DNA from: Flaccisagitta enflata
Lineage: Eukaryota; Chaetognatha; Sagittoidea; Aphragmophora
Length of the DNA: 64,000 bases
Assembly: GCA_965153355.1 (NCBI GenBank)
Contig: OZ231127.1
Location: 66,216,001-66,280,000, forward strand
Direction of reading: 5' to 3'
Shown here: in pieces, positions 51,882-62,267 of the stretch
Position numbering within the stretch: position 1 is the stretch's first letter
How the letters are laid out: the number at the start of each line of letters is the position of its first letter
Notes under the pieces: generated by a model
What the model was told of the DNA's origin: nothing
Database searches by the model: none
The model's input: the letters and a program-made list of their open reading frames with translations, nothing else
Position numbers and translations under genes: made by a program

Positions 51882-52740
51882 GTCGTAATGATATCAGAGT
51901 TGATCATGTGATAGGATGACCCTATTTCCGACGATTTAAGAAAAGTTGCCAGGGCCAATTTCAGTAACTATAAGGTTGCTAAAAAGTCTGTATTTGCAAG
52001 CTAATGAAGAGGAAACACTGATTGACGCCTCAGATAAATGATCCGATTGAAACATGTCATCATCATTGTCGTCGTCGCGTCATCATCATCGTCGTAGTCG
52101 TCGTCACTATGTCTGAAAGAAGCATAAGTTTTGAACGCCTCAACTGGGAACCTTGAAATTTGGTATGGAAACTCAGGAAGGGTTTGGCTAATGCGTTTTA
52201 ACGATTTCTTGGCCAAACTGGTCAAAAAACTGGTCAAAAAAACTAGTCAAAAACTGGTCAAAATTGAAACGGAAAAAAAGTAAAACCGAGGTGCAGATTA
52301 TGTTTAGCATAGTAGCAATGCTACGCGGCAGGCAGGCCGCCAAGGGAAAAAAGGGAGGGGAGGGGAGGGGAGGGGAGGAAGAAAAGAAGGGAGGAAGGAA
52401 GGAAGGAAGGAAGGAAGGAAGGAAGGAAGGAAGGAAGGAAGGAAGGAAGGAAGGAAGGAAGAGGAAGACAAAAGAAAGAAAGAGATAAAGACAGAAAGAC
52501 AGACAGAAAGAAAGAGAGAGAGGGGAAATAAGGCAATCCAGTCGCAGACGGTTGATCAGGAAACTACAGATCCGATCAACAGTGGGGTGGCGGACAGGTC
52601 CTGTCACAGATTTACGAGGCTATGCCCGTGGCGGGATACATAGGATCGCATAGGAGTCCTCGTTTTGTCCCACCCACTGATCTTATGTCAACGTTCTTGA
52701 TATCCAGAGAAAAAAGACATGTGCAACGATCTCCTACGGA
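51882..52740. other. Non-coding stretch with (GGAA)n
   Basis: (CATCGT)-rich patch at 52050-52110, and GGGGA and (GGAA)n at 52355-52465. HINE-like words (AATCCAGTCGCAGACGGTTG) occur at 52534, just before the minisatellite. Confidence 0.6.
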
Positions 52741-52746
52741 ATTTGA

Positions 52747-53060
52747 ACAACGCCGTTTGACAACGCCGTTTGACAACGCCGTTTGACAACGCCGTTTGAC
52801 AACGCCGTTTGACAACGCCGTTTGACAACGCCGTTTGACAACGCCGTTTGACAACGCCGTTTGACAACGCCGTTTGACAACGCCGTTTGACAACGCCGTT
52901 TGACAACGCCGGTTGACAACGCCGTTTGACAACGCCGTTTGACAACGCCGTTTGACAACGCCGTTTGACAACGCCGTTTGACAACGCCGTTTGACAACGC
53001 CGTTTGACAACGCCGTTTGACAACGCCGTTTGACAACGCCGTTTGACAACGCCGTTTGAC
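52747..53060. repeat. 13-bp minisatellite, ~24 units of ACAACGCCGTTTG
   Basis: Nearly perfect; one unit near 52910 reads GCCGGTTG. It is bordered by CAGTCGCAGACGG on the left and CCCCAGTCGCGTACCC on the right, HINE-like words. The minus strand is open in all frames (NGVVKRRCQTALS repeat), an artefact of the unit. Confidence 0.95.
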
Positions 53061-53079
53061 CCCAGTCGCGTACCCATAC

Positions 53080-53386
53080 TAGGGTGGTCATGAAATAGGG
53101 TTAAATTTCAAAAAATGATATACTCTAGTTTTTTGCATAAATATACCAAAAAAGAAGGTTTTCCCACAAGCAGAGTTCTGAATTTTAAGATTAAACCTTG
53201 TCGGCAAAACTATAGGCTTCCTATGGCAAAAAAAAAGTCCCCATAGTAAGCCTATGGTTTTGCGTACAAGGTTTTTTGTTTGATTTCACACCCCAATTTG
53301 TGAGAAATCCCTCTTTTATTGGATATTTGTGCAAAGGGCCTAAGTATATCAATTTATGAAATTTGACCCATTTCCCGACCACCCTA
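53080..53386. mobile_element. hAT-like MITE TAGGGTGGTC, 8-bp TSD
   Basis: Starts TAGGGTGGTCATGAAATAGG and ends TTTCCCGACCACCCTA. ACCCATAC lies directly outside both ends (53072-53079 and 53387-53394). The internal near-repeat of AAACCTTGTCGGCAAAACTA in both orientations forms a second hairpin. It is probably intronic. Confidence 0.9.
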
Positions 53387-53409
53387 ACCCATACTCTTTT
53401 AAGATAAAA

Positions 53410-53745
53410 TTTTTGCAAGTGGTTGTGGTTTTTGCAAGTGGTTGTGGTTGTGGTTTTTGCAAGTGGTTGTGGTTATGGTTTTTGCAAGTGGTTGTGGTTA
53501 TGGTTTTTGCAAGTGGTTGTGGTTATGGTTTTTGCAGGTGGTTGTGGTTATGGTTTTTTGCAAGTGGTTGTGGTTTTTGCAAGTGGTTGTGGTTGTGGTT
53601 TTTGCAAGTGGTTATGGTTGTGGTTTTTGCAAGTGGTTATGGTTGTGGTTTTTGCAAGTGGTTATGGTTGTGATTTTTGCAAGTGGTTGTGGTTTTTGCA
53701 AGTGGTTGTGGTTGTTGTTCTTGCAAGCGGTTGTGGTTGTTGTGA
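53410..53745. repeat. Minisatellite of TTTTTGCAAGTGGTTGTGG units
   Basis: About 13 copies of a 24-30-bp unit with GTTGTG or GTTATG variants, ending 150 bp before the zinc-finger exon. Related to the larger array on the other side of that exon. Confidence 0.93.
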
Positions 53746-53895
53746 TGTTGAAAATAGTTTTTGTCGTCGTGATTATTTCGCATGTTGTTGTTTTTGTGCT
53801 GGTGGTCATTCAAGAGGTTGTCACGATTTACATATGTTGGTCACAGTGACATTGAAACTTTGTTCAAACTTCTGGAAATCAAATTTCCCTAACAG

Positions 53896-54331
53896 GATAT
53901 GCAGCGGTTGATGCGCCTCTACGACGCGGAAAATGACGACTCTCCTTCGATGGTCCCTCGATCCGCGCCGACCGACTTACAACTCGTTCCCTTTTCCACG
54001 CCGTCACCCGCGCGACGCGGTCGTCCTATCGGCAGCGTAAACGGCAGCGGGCGCGGACGCGGACGCCCTCCCAAGTACGGACAAGGGGTCAATGGGAGCC
54101 CCGGCGAAGTGGACGATGATTGTCCCCCGGATCCGTCGGACGCTTGGGTGCGGCAGTACTTCATGGGCTGTAAGCAATGCGGCATCGATGACCTGGGAAC
54201 CGAACAGCAATTCTCTCAGCATTTCCTTAATGTTCACAACGACGACAGACCCTACAAGTGTCAGGACTTAAAAAAGGAAGGGTGTACTTCTGCCTTTAGG
54301 ATGCGAACTACATACAAGGAGCATATACGAG
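53896..54331 (+). CDS. C2H2 zinc-finger/AT-hook protein, exon A
   Basis: After TTTCCCTAACAG the exon reads GAT ATG and stays open to phase 1 at CATATACGAG before GTGAAT. It encodes MQRLMRLYDAENDD, a region with two AT-hook-like cores (RRGRPIG and GRGRGRPPKYG, about 54013-54083), then a C-x2-C-x13-H-x4-H finger (CKQCGIDD..HFLNVH) and the start of a C-x7-C finger (CQDLKKEGC). The methionine at 53899 could be the true start, giving 362 residues with the next exon, or upstream exons may exist. It is likely a nuclear DNA-binding protein. I do not recognise an orthologue. Confidence 0.85.
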
Positions 54332-56221
54332 GTGAATAACTTGACGATTAGTTATTGTAGCATGCTACAAAAAGTTGATTTTGCAGATGTTTTTGCGAGA
54401 TGAGGTTGCTGTGGTGAGCTGTTGCTGATGTTGCAAATTTCGTTTCAAGAGTAATCATACTGGTCAATATTGAGTTGTTTTTGCGAGTTTTTGTTTTTGC
54501 GAGTTATTGTTGTTTCCTGCAGGTTGTCGTTGTTGTTGCTGTTGTTTTCGCAAGTTTTTTTGTTTTTGCAAGTTGTTTTTGCGAGTTTTTGTTTTTGTAC
54601 GTTTTTGCTTTTTCGAGTTGTTGTTTTTTTTTAGACTTGAGTTGTTGTTTTTGTTAGTTGTTTTTGCAAGGAGTTGTGGTTGTTTTTTCGAAATGTGGTT
54701 GTTTTGTGAGAAGTGGTTGTTGTGTTGCAAGTTGTTTTCTGTGAGTTGTTTTTGTGAGTTGTTGTGTTTACCAGTTGTTGTGTTTGCGAGTTGTTGTTTT
54801 TGCGAGTTGTTGTTGTTTTTGCGAGTTGTTGTTGTTGTTTTTGCGAGTTGTTGTTGTTGTTTTTGCGAGTTGTTGTTGTTGTTTTTGCGAGTTGTTGTTG
54901 TTTTTGCGAGTTGTTGTTGTTGTTGTTTTTGCGAGTTGTTGTTGTTGTTGTTTTTGCGAGTTGTTGTTGTTGTTGTTTTTGCGAGTTGTTGTTGTTGTTG
55001 TTTTTGCGAGTTGTTGTTGTTGTTGTTGTTTTTGCGAGTTGTTGTTGTTGTTGTTGTTTTTGTGAGTTGTTGTTGTTGTTGTTGTTTTTGCGAGTTGTTG
55101 TTGTTGTTGTTGTTTTTGCGAGTTGTTGTTGTTGTTGTTTTTGCGACTTGTTGTTGTTGTTGTTTTTGCGACTTGTTTTTGTTGTTGTTTTTGCGAGTTG
55201 TTTTTGTTGTTGTTTTTGCGAGTTGTTGTTTTTGCGTGTTGTTGTTGTTTTTGCGAGTTTTTGTTGTTGTTGTTTTTGCGAGTTGTTGCTGTTGTTGTTT
55301 TTGCAAGTTGTTCTTGAAGTTGTTGTTGTTTTTGCGAGTTGTTGTTGTTGTTGTTGTTTTTGCGAGCTGTTGTTGTTGTTGTTGTTTTTGCGAGTTGTTG
55401 TTGTTGTTGTTTTTGCGACTTGTTGTTGTTTTTGCGAGTTGTTTTTGTTGTTGTTTTTGCGAGTTGTTTTTGTTGTTGTTTTTGCGAGTTGTTGTTTTTG
55501 CGTGTTGTTGTTGTTTTTGCGAGTTTTTGTTGTTGTTGTTTTTGCGAGTTGTTGCTGTTGTTGTTTTTGCAAGTTGTTCTTGAAGTTGTTGTTGTTTTTG
55601 CGAGTTGTTCTTGAAGTTGTTGTTGTTTTTGCGAGTTGTTGTTGTTGTTGCTGTTGTTGCGGCGAGTTGTCGTTGTTGTTGTTGTTTTTGCGAGTTATCG
55701 TTTTTGTTGTTTTTGCGAGTTATCGTTTTTGTTGTTGTTTTTGCGAGTTGTCGTTTTTGTTGTTGTTTTTGCGAGTTGTCGTTTTTGTTGTTGTTTTTGC
55801 GAGTTGTCGTTTTTGTTGTTGTTTTTGCGAGTTGTCGTTGTTGTTGTTGTTTTTTGCGAGTTGTTGTTGTTGTTGTTTTTTGCGAAGTTGTTTGTTGTTG
55901 TTGTTTTTTGCGAGTTGTTGTTGTTGTTGTTTTTGCGAGTTGTTGTTGTTGTTTTTGCGAGTTTTTGTTGTTGTTGTTGTTGTTTCTGCGAGTTTTTAGT
56001 TGTTGTTGTTTTTGTTTTTGCTTGTTGTTGTTTTTGTTTTTGCAAGTTGTTGTTGTTGTTTTTGCGAGTTGTTGTTGTTGTTGTTGTTTTTGCGAGTTGT
56101 TGTTGTTGTTGTTTTTGGTTGTTGTTGTTTTTGCGAGTTGTTGTTGTTGTTGTTGTTTTTGCTTGTTATTTTTGTTGTTGTTTTTGCGAGTTGTTGTTTT
56201 ATCAAGGTATTGTTGCGAAAG

Positions 56222-56254
<33 letters not shown>

Positions 56255-57476
56255 TGCAGTTGTTTGTTAGTTGTTGTTGTTGTTTTTGCGAGTTGTTGTT
56301 TTTGCGAGTTGTTGTTTTTTTTGCGAGTTGTTGTTTTTGATTTTGCAAGTTAATGTTGTTTTTGCGAGTTGTTGTTGTTGTTGTTGTTACGAGTTGTTGT
56401 TGTTTTTACGAGTTGTTGTTGTTGTTGTTTTTTACGAGTTGTTGTTGTTGTTTTTGCCGAGTTGTTGTTGTTGTTGTTCATTTTTTACGAGTTGTTGTTG
56501 TTGTTGTTTTTGTAAGTTGTTGTTGTTTTGCGGTTGTTGTTGTTTTGCGAGTTATTGTTGTTTTTGCAGTTGTTATTGTTATTTGTTTTGCGAGTCGTTG
56601 TTGTTGTTGTTTGCGAGTTGTTGTTGTTGTTGTTTTTGCGAGTTGTTGTTGTTGTTGTTGTTGTTGTTTTTACGAGTTGTTGTTTTTTGATTTTTGCAAG
56701 TTAATGTTGTTTTGCATTGTTGTTGTTGTTGTTGTTTATTGTTTTTGTTTTTGCAGTTGATTTTTTGTTGTTGTTGTTTTTGCGAGTTGTTTTTGTTGTT
56801 ATTTGTGGTTGTTGTTTGTTGTTTTGTTTTCGTGTGTGTTTGTTTGTTTTTTTGCGTGTTGTTGTTGTTTTTGCGGGTTGTTGTTGTTTTTGCGTGTTGT
56901 TGTTGTTGTTTTTGTTTTTGTTTTTGCGAGTTGTTGTTGTTGTTGTTGTTTTTGCGTGTTGTTGTTGTTTTTGCGTGTTGTTGTTGTTGTTGTTTTTGCG
57001 AGTTGTTGTTGTTGTTGTTTTTGCGAGTTGTTGTTGTTGTTTTTGCGAGTTGTTGTTGTTTTTGCGAGTTGTTGTTGTTTTTGTTTTTGCAAGTTGTTGT
57101 TGTTTTTGTTTTTGCAAGTTGTTGTTGTTGTTTTTGCGAGTTGTTGTTGTTGTTGTTGTTTTTGCGAGTTGTTGTTGTTGTTTTTGTTTTTGCGAGTTGT
57201 TGTTGATGTTGTTTTTGCGAGTTGTTGTTTTTGCGAGTTGTTGTTTTTGTTTTTGCGAGTTGTTGTTGTTGTTGTTGTTGTTTTTGCGAGTTGTTGTTGT
57301 TTTTGCGAGTCGTTGTTGTTGTATTTGCGAGTTTTGGTTGTTGTTTTTGAGTTGTGTGCATGTTATTATCGTTTTTTCTCTCGCGATTTGGTTTTGTCTT
57401 GGTTGAAACTCTAGAAATTGCACTGGTTGACTAGATTCCCAAACAAACTTCATAATTTAAATCATATTATTCACAG
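54332..57476 (+). other. Intron between the two zinc-finger exons, mostly minisatellite
   Basis: 3,145 bp, GTGAAT to TATTCACAG; phase 1. Confidence 0.85.
54480..57352. repeat. 2.9-kb minisatellite of TTTTTGCGAGTTGTTG(TTG)n units
   Basis: About 100 units of 20-35 bp, each a fixed TTTTTGCGAGTTG head followed by a variable TTG run. Larger blocks are duplicated, for example around 55195-55320 and 55440-55590. All + frames stay open for hundreds of codons without coding meaning. Confidence 0.95.
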
Positions 57477-58132
57477 GCGTCCATAATTCCGACATTAAAC
57501 ACTTCAAATGCAAATCATGCCCGAAGCGTTTCGCGACACGCAGCGGATTAACGCAACACACGCTGCAGCATTCTCAGTTCCGTTGCGGCGTTTGTCGGAT
57601 GAAGTTCCTCACAGTGCGCGCCATGGCTCGTCATAAGGCGGAACAAAATCACCATGGCGACGGCCCCAAAGTGTCTCCGATCAAGCACTCTGCTTCCTCC
57701 TCCTTCTCCTCTTCCTCTCTCAGCGACTCGGTCAGAGACTCGGTCATCGCCGCCGCCGTCATCGCCGCCGCCGTCGCCATCGCCAACGGCACCGCCAACC
57801 CAAAACTAGGCGGTTCCTCGTCCTCCTCGTCCATCGCTTCGCCCTTCGCCAATCTGGCCGCCAGCAACGCCGCCGCTTCCGCTCTCCGATCGGCCAATGG
57901 ATCGAGATCCAACTCTCCGTTGGCCGGCGGAAACGGCAAACGCAGTCTCAATGAAGTGGCTTTGGCGTTGGCCGAAGACGCCGGACAACCCATCGGCGTC
58001 AAATCCCTCGAGGACGAGATGCAATTCGACGAGACAGACGACATGTCCATCGGGAATTCTTCGTCTTCCGTCTTTCCGGACATGCAGCAGCACATCCAAA
58101 GACACGAAAGCGTCTTTCCTGGAACCATGTAG
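57477..58132 (+). CDS. C2H2 zinc-finger/AT-hook protein, final exon B
   Basis: Two bases complete a Gly codon and close finger 2 (HIRGVH). Finger 3 is CKSCPKRF..HTLQH (C-x2-C-x12-H-x3-H) and finger 4 is CGVCRMKF..HKAEQNH (C-x2-C-x12-H-x5-H). A Ser-rich stretch, an Ala-rich hydrophobic stretch (VIAAAVIAAAVAIA, about 57745-57790), SASALRSANGSRSNSPL-type text and an acidic tail (LEDEMQFDETDD) follow, ending in TAG at 58130-58132. The phase match with exon A and the finger split across the junction make the splice secure. Confidence 0.9.
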
Positions 58133-59129
58133 ATAAAGTGAACATAACGTTTATCGAGGAAACGAAGATCATGTTCCACAACTCGATAGTACGTGATAAT
58201 GATATTCAGATTAAAAGATTTTTGCTGATTGAGACTGGGAAAACAGCTTAAGAGCGTGTTTTAGATGAGAAACCCGTCTCGTCAGATATCGGCTCACTGG
58301 TTTGAGCGTCTATTATGTTGTATGATTTTTTCCCATGCCAAATCAAATGCATGTGAATGCTCTTGATCTCAACTTAAATGCGATGGAGCCACGCAAGGCG
58401 GTCTTGAACTTATCTCATGGAAACTTTATGCATAAGGAAGTTTGTATTGTACGTTGGAGTGTTGATTGTAGCCCGATCACGCGTTTTGCCATCGATGCGT
58501 TACACGTGCGAATTGCTAAGCCATAGTCGCGGCATTTAACAATTAAGCCGCTGTGGGTATCATCTTCACGTTCTGTCATCCTGAAATCACGATTTTGTCT
58601 CAGATGCCAAACTTTCGGTCAAAATGACAGGGGTGCAAAAAATTCTAGAGAGTACTGTTTCTTTTGAAGTCTCCACAAGAACTTTCAATGTCTTCCATAA
58701 CGGGTTAGTCAGTAATTAGTGAAACAGTAGTCACGGAAGTCTCTGGCGAATTATGCCACGAGCGGTGCACTGCACTGTCTTTAAATACTTTGCGTGTACG
58801 CGACGAGAAAGCTTCAAAAATTACAGTCCCCAGTCGGGGACTGTAATTTTGAAGCTTTTTTTTAACTCTTGGTTGCTTACTCTTATTATTTATCAGCGCC
58901 CCTGTTCACTTACGCGTCTGCTTTGATATTCCACAATAAATGTTTGTCAAAATTGGATGGAAAAAATTTTTCATGTACTCTGCCCATTGACTAAGTAACG
59001 ATGATGAATCAATGAATAAAATTTTATTGAACCTTTAACTAATTTTCTTATTAGTTTGGAAAGCACTGGATATTGTCGCACCTATAAAGTTTTGCCATTT
59101 TTGAGTGCATTTAATGAGTCAGTCCCTTT
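58133..59129 (+). other. 3' flank of the zinc-finger gene, with AATAAA signals and a hairpin
   Basis: AATAAA occurs at 58935 and 59015. A near-perfect hairpin lies at 58808-58858. A 63-codon open frame at 58335 has no recognisable product. Confidence 0.5.
58808..58858. repeat. ~23-bp hairpin with 4-base loop
   Basis: AAGCTTCAAAAATTACAGTC CCC, loop AGTC, then GGGGACTGTAATTTTGAAGC TT. The only imperfection is one extra A in the left arm. A run of T follows on the + strand. Confidence 0.9.
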
Positions 59130-59284
59130 ATGAGGCCGGATATATGGCAACCCTAAAGACCTGCGGGGGCAGTTTTTTAGGTCACTAGACCATTTGGGCA
59201 GGTGCAGTGGGGTCTAAAAATCTTTAAAACGTGACTGACTGACCAACCAATGAACAAAGTGGGGTGTGGAGTCACGGGACTGAG
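59130..59284 (+). mobile_element. HINE-like copy, diverged
   Basis: GAGGCCGGATATATGGCAAC, CCATTTGGGCAGGTGCAG, GACTGACCAACC, GTGGAGTCACGGGACTGAG. Confidence 0.7.
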
Positions 59285-59373
59285 ATGCCTGTTGAGTTAG
59301 GAACATTTACGGCGAGGAGTTACATGTGACATGTGCACTAATTCATCCTACATATAACTCTTACATACAATTA

Positions 59374-59752
59374 CCGTATTTCCTGTAATTAGCGCCCGGG
59401 CGCTTTTGAAATGGAAATAAAACATTGTCACTTTCAACCTGCAATTGTCTCCATTTACTCAAACATAAATGATTTCATGTAAAATTTATAGTTTTTGATA
59501 AATACTTTGCAATGTGCGCAGCAATTTTTCTTTAATAAAACTCACCAATTATTCATAAAAGAATCAGTGTAATAAAACACCAAAAAAAGGTTTTTTTCTT
59601 GCATACCATTCTTATATTTTTTGGCCAATGAATAACAACATTTACAATGAGTTTGCTTGGGTTCTCTGCAAAAATACAGTTTTGCTATAAGCTCTTTCTC
59701 TTGAAAAGGGGGGCGCTAATTAGAGAGGAGGCGATAAATGCAGGAAATACGG
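59374..59752. mobile_element. ACCGTATTT TIR MITE, copy 2
   Basis: CCGTATTTCCTGTAATTAGC / GCGATAAATGCAGGAAATACGG, TA outside. Inner words GCGCCCGGGCGC and GGGGGCGCTAATTAGAG match the copy at 48144. Confidence 0.85.
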
Positions 59753-59754
59753 TA

Positions 59755-60369
59755 ATCATAAGGAAACCAAAATTGAAGAAAATCCGGAAATGACATGGAC
59801 ATTTTTAAAATGTAAGCTTCCATTATATACACATACATACCTCGCATGTAGGTTACATGTGTGATTAGTACTAGTAAACAGACACGTAACCGTTTCAAGT
59901 TATTAAAATAATCGTTGGAAAACTACTAATTTCCGCTTTAAATCGAGTTTGATAAATATATAATCACTGGTGTTTACTCTGTTATGAATAGTTATTAAGT
60001 GTACATAGGCAGAAATATGATTAAACGCACATGGGACGATCAGGAATTGATAAAAAAGCGATAAAAAACAAGAAACACAATCGTAGAAAATTCCAAAAAC
60101 TCTACTAACTTTGAACCTGCAGGCAACGGTCTTAATTGTTTCCCGTCTGCGAGCTTCATACATATATGATAGAGGAGACTTTTTTCTGTCAGAGACAGTT
60201 TTCAAAAAATATTTTCTCCGATGCGAACCCTTTCTACCAATAGCTTCTTTTCATGGCATGTTAGCATGAAAACTACTGAGAGGCCTGAATGCTTCAGAAG
60301 AAGTTCCCCCCCCCCCCCCCCCGGGGGGGTCTGGAGATGGGGAAGAAATTCAAAGTGGGAAAAAAGAGA
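59755..60369. other. Unassigned stretch with a C17G7 run
   Basis: At 60306-60329 seventeen C are followed directly by seven G. Nothing else is recognised. Confidence 0.5.
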
Positions 60370-60567
60370 ACAAGGCTGGATACACGGCTACCCCAGTCGC
60401 GTGCGGGTGGGCAGGGGCCATAATTGAGGTCACTCCATCATTTGGGCAGGAGCAGAGAGGCAAGAAACCGCAAAAACCCAGAAAAAGTAAAGTGTGACGG
60501 ATGGGCGGACCGACGGACCGATGGACCGACAAAGTGGGGTGTAGAGTCACGTAGCACGCGACTAAAA
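60370..60567 (+). mobile_element. HINE-like copy, complete
   Basis: ACAAGGCTGGATACACGGC, CCCCAGTCGCGTGCGGGTGG, CATTTGGGCAGGAGCAG, GGACCGACGGACCG, GTAGCACGCGACTAAAAAA. Confidence 0.92.
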
Positions 60568-61526
60568 AAAGGAAATTTAACTTTTTACAGTACCAAATTA
60601 TAAAACCTAATTAGTAGAACACAATTTAACACTATTTAAACCATAACTACATTGTTTTATAGCTCTATAGGGGAGAAAATCATAGATATAAAAACGCAAC
60701 GCGACGCGTCGCGGGGAAAAAAATCAAAGGCAGGGGAGGAAAATATCAAAAGTGACTCAATTATACACCCCTGATTTAGTAAAAGGGCGAAATAGAAGTA
60801 GCTTGAAAAAAAGAAGTTGAATGCAAGGTAGATAGCCAAATGAGTGTGCCAGCCAGGTCCCCAGCCAGCCAAAATAGCGAGCCCGACAGCCAAAATGTGA
60901 GCCTCGGGACTGCAGGCCCGCTCTAAAAAACGGCCTGGAGGAAAGTCTTCTTAAATCCATTGTAAGTTGGCAATATATTAAGGTTAAAGGCAAAATCTCA
61001 ATTTTGAGCTCTCTAGTGTTAGAATTCACAATACTGTTAAAAAAACATCGATTTTTTTTTGCCTTCTAGGCGACTCTACAAGCTCTACTCTTTAGTCCTC
61101 AGTCTATCTTTTTGTCCATCAAAAATCACCTTAGAGGCACTTTTTTGAAGTTTTTACTTTAGAACATTAAGCATTCTCTAGGTGATGGAAACTGGTACTA
61201 TACCCGGGCCTGATTTTAGAGCGAGCCCGCAAGACCGATGCTCTCTGTTTTGCTCTCGGGCTGTCATGTTTTGCTTGCTCTGAGCCCGGCTGGCTCTCTT
61301 TCATTGAGATGAATTTCAAAGTGCTCAAGCTGATTGAGTGAAATATTTGAAAAGTCGTTTTTTTAATTTTTTTTATGTATATATTCAATGTATTCATATA
61401 TATATATTTTACATATAATATTGAAGTGAGGAATCCACTCTGCAGAGATGCAGATTCTTGGTAGCTGAGTAGCAACGCTACAAAACAGGCAAGGTCAAAA
61501 GTGTGACAGGATTGGGAAAAGAAATA
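60568..61526. mobile_element. Stretch with two GAGCCCG-family ends in inverted orientation
   Basis: 60863-60937 (reverse: CAGGCCGTTTTTTAGAGCGG) and 61203-61305 (CCTGATTTTAGAGCGAGCCC) match the element at 33779. They face each other across 265 bp, which includes a decayed HINE-like fragment at 61070-61140. The remaining sequence is unassigned. Confidence 0.5.
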
Positions 61527-61703
61527 ACAAGGCCGGAAACACGGCTACCCCAGTCGCGTGCGGTTGAGCAGGGGCCATAATTGAGGTTACTCCATCATTC
61601 GGGCAGAAGCAGTAAGGCCAAAATTCGCAATAACCCAAAAAAAGTAAAGTGTGATGGATGGACCAATGGACGGACGGACCGACCGACAAAGCGAAGTGTA
61701 GAG
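61527..61703 (+). mobile_element. HINE-like copy, 3' truncated
   Basis: ACAAGGCCGGAAACACGGC, CCCCAGTCGCGTGCGGTTG, GGACGGACGGACCGACC, CGAAGTGTAGAG. The hairpin is lost. Confidence 0.88.
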
Positions 61704-61851
61704 CAAAAACCGCTTCCAATTTGATAATATTAAATGAGTTAGTTTCGTCATTGATGACGATGGAAAATGACAAATCTGGTGGGTGGAAGTCGCAGGCAGG
61801 CAGGCAGGCAGACAGGCAGCTCAAACTCGCTGGTCTTGATCTTCAGAGATG

Positions 61852-61953
61852 TCATGCGCGCTTCTTCCGGAAGTTGACTCCACGGCGATTCAGCGTGCGC
61901 TTGATCGTGAAATGACTTACACCCATCTTTCTCCCCGGAAGCCGGAACGCGCA
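61852..61953 (-). pseudogene. Possible Tc1-like transposase helix-turn-helix remnant
   Basis: The minus strand reads GRKMGVSHFTIKRTLNRRG, then VNFRKKRA and a stop. This looks like the second helix-turn-helix of Tc1-type transposases (TI.RTLN..G and basic RKK). Upstream and downstream lack the rest of the DNA-binding domain and any catalytic DDE region. Chance similarity is possible for a segment this short. A (GGCA)n lies at 61794-61817. Confidence 0.3.
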
Positions 61954-62099
61954 GTCTCTCCTGGGCTGTAGTCACTTCGCCTTTGCACAGTACTATCTAG
62001 GCCTAAAAAAACTTTCGGCATGTTTACATGCATATCTCAGGTTAGAATCAACTAATCATAAAAAAATCGGTGAGATAATTAAAGTTCTTCAAAATTGCA

Positions 62100-62267
62100 A
62101 GAGATAGAGGCAAACCGCATCTCTCTAGCTCTTTCCATTCAAAAGCTATTTGACTTTGATTGAAATACTTCAATTTCACTGTTGCGATTTTTATTCAATC
62201 TTTGGATGATATCACTTCACTCTTCTTATTACTTCTAAACGCGTTAAGCTAGACAGATGCGGTTTGC
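62100..62267. repeat. Inverted repeat GCAAACCGCATCT..
   Basis: GCAAACCGCATCTCTCTAGC (62112) pairs with GCTAGACAGATGCGGTTTGC (62248) around a ~115-bp loop. It may be the end pair of a small MITE. Confidence 0.5.

Noticed and set aside
52612-53091. Repeat protein NGVVKRRCQTALS on the minus strand
   Set aside because: A 13-bp unit gives a 13-residue period in every frame; no flanking coding sequence or promoter.
54464-57453. ORFs of 250-411 codons on both strands within 54.5-57.4 kb
   Set aside because: The 2.9-kb TTG-rich minisatellite simply lacks stops; the repeated FLRVVVV / CFCELLL text shifts among frames with unit length.
58335-58560. tRNA-derived SINE head near 58.45-58.56 kb
   Set aside because: Some A-box-like words but no B box or cloverleaf could be drawn.
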